DNA of 7,691 bases from Planctomycetota bacterium (GTDB lineage: Bacteria; Planctomycetota; Phycisphaerae; UBA1845): assembly GCA_022566435.1 (NCBI GenBank), contig JADFIX010000143.1:1-7691 (forward strand). Direction: 5' to 3'. Positions within the stretch are counted from its first letter, which is position 1, and every line of letters begins with the position of its first letter. Positions 1-5,718 of the stretch are shown in pieces. The translations under genes and the position numbers were made by a program. The notes under the pieces were generated by a model. The model made no database searches. It was not told where the DNA came from and was given only the letters and a program-made list of their open reading frames with translations.

Positions 1-437
1 GCCGTGGTAGCTCTACGGCAGGGCGATCCAATTCCGTTTGAACATGCGCCGACCGAAGCCACATGGAAGATGTGGCGCTGGGAGCGCGCTAGAGACGCCA
101 ATACGAACCAGCTCCTCCATCTGGTGCTACTAGTTGCGGTTTCCGAGACGGAAGAGGGTGCCGACGCAATCAACAAAAGGCCAGGAGGCTGGCCCCCGGC
201 CCAGCAAGACGACGCCCCGTGAGAGCAGCACTGTACGCCGGGGTCAACAGGAGGAGACTGCGGCGCCATCTTGCGGCTAACAAGGGCATCTTCACTACCT
301 AAAGACCTCCCTTCCAAGTGACACAACTGTCCCTAGTTCGCTAGCTCATTGCGAAGCTGACGCTAGCTCCTATTGACAGGACACTGCGCTGTTGTACTCC
401 AGCCGCCGTGCGACTTCGTGCTATACTCGCCACGCTC
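1..437. other. Left flank without an identifiable gene
   Basis: No gene here is convincing. A forward frame is open from the window edge to a stop at 220-222. It encodes about 73 residues rich in Trp, Glu and Arg that I do not recognise; it could be the 3' end of a gene cut by the edge, but no motif or start site supports that. Bases 1-19 can fold into a 7-bp stem (GCCGTGG with CTCTACGGC, one G-T pair) around a 5-base loop, without a T tract. An AGGAGGAG at 249-256 looks like a ribosome binding site but has no standard start codon at a suitable distance. A 9-base direct repeat, CGCTAGCTC, lies at 339-347 and 361-369. Confidence 0.35.
419..427 (+). promoter_or_regulatory. Possible extended -10 promoter for a leaderless transcript
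   Basis: TG-C-TATACT fits an extended -10 box (TGn plus TATAAT-like, 5 of 6). No good -35 box lies at the usual distance. Transcription would begin near 434, only about 4 bases before the ATG at 438. That agrees with the lack of a Shine-Dalgarno in front of that ATG. This is inference from one short match. Confidence 0.25.
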
Positions 438-2465
438 ATGAAGGCAGGAAAGCTGCCCTCTGACTTGCTAGCGCGACTGCTGGCACGGCTGCCGGAGGAT
501 CCCAGGCTGCTGCTGGGCCCCGGCATTGGCCGCGACGCCGCCGCTATCGATATGGGCGGAGGCCGCGTATTGGTAGCGAAGGCGGACCCGGTCACCTTCG
601 CCACCAAGCAGATCGGCCGATACGTGGTGCACGTGAACGCCAACGATGTCGCCTGCCTGGGAGCGCGGCCGGCTTGGTTCATGGCGACGGTGCTGCTGCC
701 CGAGGGCGCCACGGCGGAGCTGGCCGAGGAGATCTTCGAGCAGATCCGCTCCGCCTGCGACGAACTGGGCGTGACGCCGGTGGGCGGTCACACGGAGATC
801 GTCGCCCATTTGCTGGACAGCGGCGCCCAGGTTCCCCATCCGGAAGAAATGCACACCGGGGAAACCAGCCTGGTCATCGCCCAAACCCGTGGATACGACG
901 AAATCGTCCGACTTCTGAGTGCCGCCCTTGACCGAGGCGCACCCGTTCTTCCACAAGGCGTTACGATCCCCGAGTCGCAGGACCTGGACCAGTGGCGCGA
1001 GTTCCTCACTGCGGATCCCGCCCGTATCCGTATCAGAGGAACGGAGGGAAACACCGCACTTCACGGCGCCGTGGCACGACGCAACCGGGAGTTCATGGCG
1101 TTTCTTCTCGACAGGGGCGCGGAGATCGACGCCGTCCGGGACGACGGTCTTCGCCCCATCCACCTGGCAATCTACCGGAACATGCACTGGATCACGCACC
1201 GATCGGATCAATCGGATCGGGCGGACCTCGTCCGCGATCTGATTGCCAAAGGTGCGGACTATACGATCACCGTCGCCGCGGCGATTGGCGATGTCGATCG
1301 GGTGCGGGCACTCCTGAGTCAAGACCCATCGCTCGTCAACGACCCCGACACTTGCCGGAAGAGACCTCTTTCATGCGCCGCCGAACGCGGCGACATACGG
1401 ATGATCGAAATGCTTCTGGCCCACGGCGCGGACCTCGATCTTCCGGAAGGCATGTGCGGCGGCGACGGCTACGCCCTTCTGGGCGCCGTGGATCACGATC
1501 ACCTCCAATGCGCGAGACTGCTTCTTAAGCGGGGAGCCAATCCCAACGCCGAGCTGGATTCTTCAGGAAACGTCTACGCCAGATGCAAAAACGAGAAGGC
1601 CCGGCAACTGGTTCTGTCGTACGGCGGTCGAGTCAACATCATCACCCATGTCATGCGCGAGGAAGTCGACGTCGTGCAGCGCCTGTTGGAGGAAGATCCG
1701 TCGCTAGCAGGCGACATCTTTTACGTTCACCACGACATCACCGGCCCGGTTCACGAAGCGAACTTCATCAAGATGTTCCAGACCGCATTCGGCTACGGCG
1801 CGAACCCCGCGAAATGTCCCGCGTACGTCTTCCGCCGTGCGCTGACCGACATGCCCCCGGTGGCCGAGTTCCTGATGGATCATGGCGTATCACCGAATCT
1901 GGCGGTGCACGACGTCGCTCAAAAGGGGCGTATCGCAGCCATGGAGTTGCTTATTCGAAAAGGCGCCGACTTGGAGATGCGCGACGAGCAATACGAAGCG
2001 ACACCATTGGCATGCGCAGTCCGAGCCGGCCAGCTCGACATGGTGAAGTTTCTACTTTCCAAGGGCGCCAAGACGCGATACCCCGGAGACAAGGCGTGGT
2101 CGACGCCGGAATTCTGGGCCGAAAGAAACGGGCACAAAGAAATCGTCGAGATCCTCCGGGCTCGATCGAAAGCCTGGTGCTCCATGACACGTGGAATGAT
2201 GGGTGCCATGGCCAAGCGAAGCGCCGCCATGTTATCGTGGAGTCAGCATGTTGGGCATGGCACCCCCGACCGGGTAGCGCCCATCATATCACGTGTAACG
2301 AAGCATCAAGGTAGCGTCTTCAGGCCGTTGCAGAATTGGGTTTCCTCATTGTCCTGTCCCGATTCCCGAGAAATGTACCCGATCCATTCTCCGTTCGGCG
2401 AGGAGCGCGCGCCCGAGTCATTTTCGGGTGAATCGCCATTCATGATCGGGTTCGCTTGCCCTTAG
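438..2465 (+). CDS. AIR-synthase-related N-terminus fused to ankyrin repeats
   Basis: A 675-residue ORF in three parts. Residues 1-120 match the N-terminal half of AIR-synthase-related (PurM/HypE-like) proteins: start MKAGKLPSDLL, then GPGIGRDAA (27-35), KADPVTF, VHVNANDVACLGARPAW (64-80) and GGHTEIV (116-122). The PurM C-terminal half needed for such an enzyme is absent. Residues 117-577 are about ten ankyrin-type repeats, clearest at 205-237, 309-339, 344-374, 491-517, 522-548 and 555-577, with typical LLxxGA helix-turn motifs. Such repeats normally bind protein partners; the partner is unknown. Residues from about 581 are translated from a palindromic element and unrelated DNA and show no homology I recognise. 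ATG 438 was chosen over GTG 408 because relatives begin at MKxGKLP; neither has a clear Shine-Dalgarno. The 3' end overlaps the convergent DUF7689-like gene by 26 bases. The reading frame is certain, but a genuine single protein is doubtful. Confidence 0.6.
   Translation: MKAGKLPSDLLARLLARLPEDPRLLLGPGIGRDAAAIDMGGGRVLVAKADPVTFATKQIGRYVVHVNANDVACLGARPAWFMATVLLPEGATAELAEEIFEQIRSACDELGVTPVGGHTEIVAHLLDSGAQVPHPEEMHTGETSLVIAQTRGYDEIVRLLSAALDRGAPVLPQGVTIPESQDLDQWREFLTADPARIRIRGTEGNTALHGAVARRNREFMAFLLDRGAEIDAVRDDGLRPIHLAIYRNMHWITHRSDQSDRADLVRDLIAKGADYTITVAAAIGDVDRVRALLSQDPSLVNDPDTCRKRPLSCAAERGDIRMIEMLLAHGADLDLPEGMCGGDGYALLGAVDHDHLQCARLLLKRGANPNAELDSSGNVYARCKNEKARQLVLSYGGRVNIITHVMREEVDVVQRLLEEDPSLAGDIFYVHHDITGPVHEANFIKMFQTAFGYGANPAKCPAYVFRRALTDMPPVAEFLMDHGVSPNLAVHDVAQKGRIAAMELLIRKGADLEMRDEQYEATPLACAVRAGQLDMVKFLLSKGAKTRYPGDKAWSTPEFWAERNGHKEIVEILRARSKAWCSMTRGMMGAMAKRSAAMLSWSQHVGHGTPDRVAPIISRVTKHQGSVFRPLQNWVSSLSCPDSREMYPIHSPFGEERAPESFSGESPFMIGFACP
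2187..2296. repeat. Nested palindromic element, REP/MITE-like
   Basis: Outer arms 2187-2203 and 2280-2296 are inverted copies matching at 15 of 17 bases (ACACGTGGAATGATGGG against ACACGTGATATGATGGG). Inner arms 2201-2215 and 2251-2265 match at 14 of 15 (GGGTGCCATGGCCAA against GGGTGCCATGCCCAA). The GGG at 2201-2203 belongs to both arms and can pair only once. The loop is 2216-2250, and 14 bases (2266-2279) bulge out on the right side. There is no transposase inside and no clear target-site duplication. It begins about ten bases after ankyrin homology ends and supplies most of the odd tail of that ORF. From memory, similar GGGTGCCATGG...CCATGGCACCC palindromes are dispersed in planctomycete genomes; I cannot verify copy number here. 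Confidence 0.65.
2412..2428. other. Small hairpin between convergent gene ends
   Basis: CCCGA (2412-2416) and TCGGG (2424-2428) form a 5-bp stem with a 7-base loop. It lies 12 bases beyond the stop of the minus-strand DUF7689-like gene. A weaker long-range pair, ACCCGATC (2377-2384) with GATCGGGT (2444-2451), encloses it. Neither strand has a T tract afterwards, so this is not a standard intrinsic terminator. It might slow convergent transcription, but that is a guess. Confidence 0.2.
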
Positions 2466-2910
2466 GCTTGTTCTTGATTTTCCTGCTAACAAAACAGGCA
2501 ACGTCGCCATAATCCCCACCTTCAAGGGCCTCTAACTCGTGGAGTATATCATGTTCGTCGCCAAGTTTGCTAAGCCATAAGCCGCCGCGGTTCGTTGGCT
2601 GCAAGGCCACATGTTGCACTTCGTCGTTCATGGAAAAAATCGCAATTTTCTCAACGCCCGGTTCAAAGGTCCCGTTTCCGCAACGGGCAAAGCCGTTTGA
2701 TTTTTGAAACGCTGAAACAAATGAGCGTACTTCTTCTGTCCTTCTGCAACCGGGAGGCCAATACGCATGCTCATTTGGCCACCACACACGCCCCGTCGTA
2801 CGCGCTACGAGAGACACGCAATTGTACTTTTCCGTAGCTGGACTTGTGACCCTGTATTTTGACCGGCGTAAATTTGGAAAGAGGTCGAAGAGGTAATTCT
2901 CAAGTGACAT
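2440..2910 (-). CDS. DUF7689-like protein, third gene of small cassette
   Basis: 156 residues counted from ATG at 2910. The family assignment is from memory of its pattern: FPNL, YRVTSPAT, YNC (29-31), WWP, YWPPG, an EPGxEKIAIF stretch, then HVALQ and WLSKLG followed by DILHELEALEGG. Function is unknown. The order of an early Asn-Cys (Cys31), a later His (His100) in a strand-like HVALQ, and a polar Asp/His pair (Asp121, His124) resembles papain/NlpC-fold hydrolases; a Cys-His catalytic pair is my inference. No signal peptide or membrane helix is seen, so it is probably cytoplasmic. The tail is basic (KNKPKGKR). ATG 2910 overlaps the upstream gene's TGA by 11 bases; a GTG six bases earlier (2916) is also possible. 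The overlap implies translational coupling. Its 3' end overlaps the convergent ankyrin ORF. Confidence 0.75.
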   Translation of the reverse strand: MSLENYLFDLFPNLRRSKYRVTSPATEKYNCVSLVARTTGRVWWPNEHAYWPPGCRRTEEVRSFVSAFQKSNGFARCGNGTFEPGVEKIAIFSMNDEVQHVALQPTNRGGLWLSKLGDEHDILHELEALEGGDYGDVACFVSRKIKNKPKGKRTRS

Positions 2911-3334
2911 GGCCACGCATCTTGCCCCATTTCAACCACGCCCTTCGAATCTCTTCCATGTCGCCGTTGGGTGTTATTCTCGGGGGATTACTGACCAGAT
3001 CGGACAGAACGAGATAGAAAACGTACTCCCTGTTCTTCATCCGTTTCAGAACGAAAGGAATGATTCTCTCGCCAGGCGCAAGCATCTCACGGTAAGCGTT
3101 GTTACGTCGTTTTCTGGATGTCGATGAAAAATGACTTGTTTCTCTCTTCCATCGAGACGCACAAGATTCAAATCGACGCTTTTCAATGTCGTCGGTCCCT
3201 TCGCCTTTCGATTCAACAAAGAACTGATGATAAACCTTGTCTCTGTAATCCGTCTGCTTCGCTACTATCAAAGGAAAGAAGCACGATTCGGTCTGCGTAG
3301 TGACCGATTCCAAGTTCGCTATCGCCTGAGTCAT
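2900..3334 (-). CDS. Conserved hypothetical protein, second gene of cassette
   Basis: 144 residues. The start is placed at ATG 3334, which overlaps the upstream gene's TGA as ATGA, the usual mark of translational coupling. The same frame is open further upstream to 3433, but that would overlap the first gene by over 100 bases. The C-terminal half fits a small uncharacterised bacterial family I know only by its signature: WKRETSHFSS (62-71), a Tyr-centred helix, PGERIIPFVLKRM (87-99), an aromatic YVFYLVLSDLVSNPP stretch, and a final AWLKWGKMRG (132-141). From memory, proteins with this signature are often encoded beside DUF7689-like proteins. There is no signal peptide and no membrane helix. 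The function is unknown; a partner or regulator of the next gene is possible but unproven. Confidence 0.75.
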   Translation of the reverse strand: MTQAIANLESVTTQTESCFFPLIVAKQTDYRDKVYHQFFVESKGEGTDDIEKRRFESCASRWKRETSHFSSTSRKRRNNAYREMLAPGERIIPFVLKRMKNREYVFYLVLSDLVSNPPRITPNGDMEEIRRAWLKWGKMRGHVT

Positions 3335-3705
3335 TTCGTTCCCGTATGGTCTTCTATCTTTTGAATGTTCATCGCCAGCCAATCGCGAATTGATCTCGCC
3401 GTTGACACGTCGAACATTAGCGTAACTTCGCACTCTCTTACGATTGCATCCCGTGCTGTGCTTTTCTTGAGGGCGCCAATCTTCCCGTCTGACAGCTCAT
3501 ATTCTTCCCTCTTCTGTATTGGCAATCTCTCGTTGAACGTCGTCATGCAAATGAGCTTGGCGTTGGGGGTTGGTCCGCCAGTAGCGCCCGTAACGAGCAC
3601 AACACGATGGTAGGCGCTCTTCAAGTATTCGAACGATATTTTCGTTGGCTTTGGCGAACGGACCACCGTCTTCTTTTTCTTATTGGTTTCCTTTGGTTTT
3701 GCCAT
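3331..3705 (-). CDS. Conserved hypothetical protein, first gene of cassette
   Basis: 124 residues from ATG 3705. CAGGA lies 5 bases upstream as a modest Shine-Dalgarno, and a good promoter is centred about 60 bases upstream. The first ~20 residues are a lysine-rich, probably disordered tail (KETNKKKKTVVRSPKPTK). The rest looks like a small alpha/beta domain: KISFEYLKSAYHRVV, a TGATGGPTP turn, a strand with TTFNERLPI, then ECEVTLMFDVSTARSIRDWL and an amphipathic C-terminal helix. The strand order and the final helix of the form 'VxTARSIRDWLxxNI' recall DUF3467-type proteins, though I would not assign it there with confidence. No catalytic residues are apparent. It leads the cassette and shares its low GC. 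Function is unknown. Confidence 0.7.
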   Translation of the reverse strand: MAKPKETNKKKKTVVRSPKPTKISFEYLKSAYHRVVLVTGATGGPTPNAKLICMTTFNERLPIQKREEYELSDGKIGALKKSTARDAIVRECEVTLMFDVSTARSIRDWLAMNIQKIEDHTGTK

Positions 3706-3749
3706 CCGATTCCTGTCCGATAATTTCGCTTGGCCGAGCTACGACGTAT

Positions 3750-3778
3750 ATTCTATAGCGTTAAGCAAACTTGTCCAA
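3750..3778 (-). promoter_or_regulatory. Sigma-70-type promoter of the three-gene cassette
   Basis: Read on the minus strand, TTGGAC (3778-3773) and TAGAAT (3755-3750, 5 of 6 to TATAAT) are 17 bases apart. Transcription would start near 3743 and leave a leader of about 38 bases to ATG 3705. The -35 is only a moderate match. Confidence 0.5.
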
Positions 3779-3797
3779 TCGGCAGTTGTCTTGCCGA
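3779..3797. promoter_or_regulatory. Inverted repeat next to the -35 box, possible operator
   Basis: TCGGCA (3779-3784) and TGCCGA (3792-3797) are perfect 6-base inverted arms around GTTGTCT. The repeat abuts the proposed -35 box (3773-3778) on its upstream side for minus-strand transcription. This position suits an activator or repressor site, but it could equally be a chance hairpin. Confidence 0.25.
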
Positions 3798-4010
3798 AAG
3801 CGGCCCTACGGCGACGACCTGCATCTTACGCCGAGACTTGCCGTCCTGCGCTAGCGGATGGGATTTCGTCCATGCACCACGCGATCGCTTCCTCAAGCGC
3901 GCCCTAGTGTAGCTGGACGGGATCTGGCTCTCGGTCAAGGTCCCGGAGTAGTTTTGTGTGCTGGCTATCTCCATGCCGTTCGCCGTGCTACGCCGCCAGC
4001 TTCACCCGGA

Positions 4011-5348
4011 TTATTCATGCTTGATCGTCGCACAAGTCGCAGGTTTGTCCGGGACGGGCGGCCGGGAGAATGGCATTTGAAACCCGATTTGTGTTGCGAA
4101 CCAAAGCGATGCAAGGCAGCAGGCCCCAAGCCCTACTGTACGGACGTTGGACTCGTCAAGCTGCTTTGCAAATACTACAATCGTGACGACTGGAACAAGA
4201 AAGACGCTCGACAGAGCAAACACGATTCGTGCTAGCCGCGACCGATACAGCCCGATCCAGGGAACGTTGGGCTGGTCTGGATCGCTGAGATCGAATCGAA
4301 TCAAGTGAATCAGGAAGTAGATTTGCACTACTAGCAGCAGCGGCACTCCCCACGGTGCGGCGGCAGCGGCGGGAAAATTGACACCGATGAGATTGAATCG
4401 GGACTCGCGACTCAGTTCATTAAACAAGACACGCTCAAGAGTTCGCAACTCGATGCCCCTGTAATCCTTTGTGACCTCCGCCAAGGCAGCAAACGACGAC
4501 TCGAACCGACCGGAAGGCCACTCTTGATCCAGCATTCTGTTCAGGGGCTTCTGGGCGTCGAGCGGAAGCACTTTGTATGTACACGGAATCCTCAGTGATT
4601 CAGGGACGGAGAATCCAAAATAGAGCGCGAGTTTGTAATTCCCCAGCGACGCCTCGGCCTGGGTCCTGGGGGGCCGATAGTAGTGCAGACGCACACTTTT
4701 GGGCTGGTCTTCTCGGCCCATCCCGTCAGAAGCTACTGATTCCGATTCTCGAAACTCGACGTCAACGAACTCCACGATCAAACGCCCAAAGATATTCTCC
4801 ATAAAACTCCCGGTGTCGTTCCGTTTGTGGCCCTGTCGAACCTCCTTCGGTCTGACAAAAGTCTTGAGGACGCCCGTTCCCATGGCCGTCGTGAGGTACC
4901 GAAACTCGCTCTTGTGCAGCAAATCCCACAGATCAATAAACTCGCCGAGGGTTTGTGGGCGTTCGAGCCTCTCGTGCCCCGCATGGACACCTCCAAGGAG
5001 CGACGTCTCATCGGGTGCAGCGAAGACCCATCTGTAGCCTATGTATGCTGATTTCCAGGCCGACCATTCCGAATGTCGACGAACACGCCACTCCAGATTT
5101 GACGAAAGCGCATCATCAGGGACCCCGGAATCCCTGATGTGCTTCACCGCATAATCCTGCACGAACGAGGACGTCCACTCGTGGTTCATCGCGGCGTAAA
5201 CGTTCTGCGCCTGCTTGTGCGCGCGACTCAGGACAGTGTTCGTATCGAGGAATACCGCGGCAACCAAGGCTACACTGAACAGCGACATCGTGAATTGGAT
5301 GGTACGCAGGTGTTTGGCGTGTTCCTGTTTTGGATGATCGCCTGCCAT
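4011..5348 (-). CDS. Membrane protein of unknown function, four predicted helices
   Basis: 445 residues. There is one hydrophobic helix near the N-terminus (about 17-34), then roughly 300 mainly polar residues, then three helices (about 333-350, 375-394 and 404-423) and a polar tail. With the N-terminus inside, the middle domain would face the periplasm or external side. That domain contains many Arg, Glu and aromatic residues (for example WRVRRHSEWSAWKSAYIGYRW) and no motif I can assign. Ala- and Trp-containing AAAAAPWGVP leads into helix 2, and AxxCCLASLWFA lies in helix 4. ATG 5348 is preceded by AAGGTGGA, an acceptable ribosome binding site. No partner gene is evident: the nearest upstream gene, the prepilin, ends 370 bases away on the same strand. 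A sensor or envelope-stress role would be speculation. Confidence 0.7.
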   Translation of the reverse strand: MAGDHPKQEHAKHLRTIQFTMSLFSVALVAAVFLDTNTVLSRAHKQAQNVYAAMNHEWTSSFVQDYAVKHIRDSGVPDDALSSNLEWRVRRHSEWSAWKSAYIGYRWVFAAPDETSLLGGVHAGHERLERPQTLGEFIDLWDLLHKSEFRYLTTAMGTGVLKTFVRPKEVRQGHKRNDTGSFMENIFGRLIVEFVDVEFRESESVASDGMGREDQPKSVRLHYYRPPRTQAEASLGNYKLALYFGFSVPESLRIPCTYKVLPLDAQKPLNRMLDQEWPSGRFESSFAALAEVTKDYRGIELRTLERVLFNELSRESRFNLIGVNFPAAAAAPWGVPLLLVVQIYFLIHLIRFDLSDPDQPNVPWIGLYRSRLARIVFALSSVFLVPVVTIVVFAKQLDESNVRTVGLGACCLASLWFATQIGFQMPFSRPPVPDKPATCATIKHE

Positions 5349-5718
5349 GCTCCACCTTCACTACCGTGCGCGTCGATCCCCGACATGACCGCATCGTCAA
5401 GCCCGAGATCGCACGCAGCAGGATACCGTAGCGGCACCGTTGCGGAAACCAACCCTTGGGCCGCTTCTTTCGCTCCCATACAGTCATTTATCGTTCGTCG
5501 TAAGCTGTGTGGGAAACGTACACTCAAGGGCGGATTTCATCGATTTGATCTGTTTCTCACCTGCCACCGCTATCGTACGAGTGCCGTGCGGTTCGCGTGG
5601 TCTTATGCCAAGACCCGCCAGCCGTTGCGCTTTGCTTTTCAATCTCGCGCCGTCGTCTCGGCTTCGGTGCCCAAGGCGCGGTCGCTGCCCCCTTTGGCAT
5701 ACGGAGTGCCCTTGCGTG
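5349..5718. other. Intergenic stretch between prepilin and membrane protein genes
   Basis: No gene is supported in these 370 bases; open frames here continue antisense to, or overlap, the two neighbours. A stem of nine pairs with one bulged T (5595-5604 with 5610-5618, loop ATGCC; core GGTCTT/AAGACC) lies about 100 bases after the prepilin stop. It has no T tract on either strand, so it is not a convincing terminator. No strong promoter was found for the membrane protein gene. Confidence 0.4.
5351..5358 (-). promoter_or_regulatory. Ribosome binding site of the membrane protein gene
   Basis: AAGGTGGA on the minus strand ends two bases before ATG 5348. The AAGG core is at a usable distance, which supports this start over later Met codons. 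Confidence 0.45.

Larger units (their letters stand above)
3706..4010. other. Intergenic stretch with promoter and possible gene remnant
   Basis: This 305-base gap separates the end of the membrane protein gene from the cassette. It holds the cassette promoter and the adjacent inverted repeat. Its left-central part is more GC-rich than the cassette. On the minus strand one frame (4005 to 3826) reads like protein but is cut by TAG at 3990-3988 and 3906-3904. It includes LLRDLDREPDPVQLH and ALEEAIAWCMDEIPSAS before a final TAA at 3828. I do not recognise it. It may be a decayed gene end, but it is short enough to be chance. Confidence 0.3.

Noticed and set aside
1..25. GGTAGCTC near the left edge, resembling a tRNA D-arm
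   Set aside because: No anticodon or T-arm follows at the right distance; it is explained by a simple hairpin.
249..256. AGGAGGAG resembling a strong ribosome binding site
   Set aside because: No ATG, GTG or TTG with a usable frame at suitable spacing; the frame that follows soon closes.
468..1322. 284-codon open frame antisense to the AIR/ankyrin ORF
   Set aside because: Arg/Gly/Val/His-biased translation without domains, lying entirely against a frame with clear AIR and ankyrin homology; a normal by-product of high GC.
992..1528. Forward open frame inside the ankyrin region
   Set aside because: Arg/Pro/Ser-rich out-of-frame translation of the ankyrin codons, with no start signal.
2900..3433. 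Longer version of the second cassette gene, starting at 3433
   Set aside because: It would overlap the first gene by 103 bases; the ATGA start at 3334 is the natural coupled start, and homologous motifs lie after it.
5116..5527. Minus-strand frames upstream of and overlapping the membrane protein start
   Set aside because: No ribosome binding site or recognisable motif, and they overlap the membrane protein's N-terminus in another frame.
5595..5618. Stem-loop as a terminator of the prepilin gene
   Set aside because: No T tract on either strand and about 100 bases from the stop; the base pairing alone is not enough.
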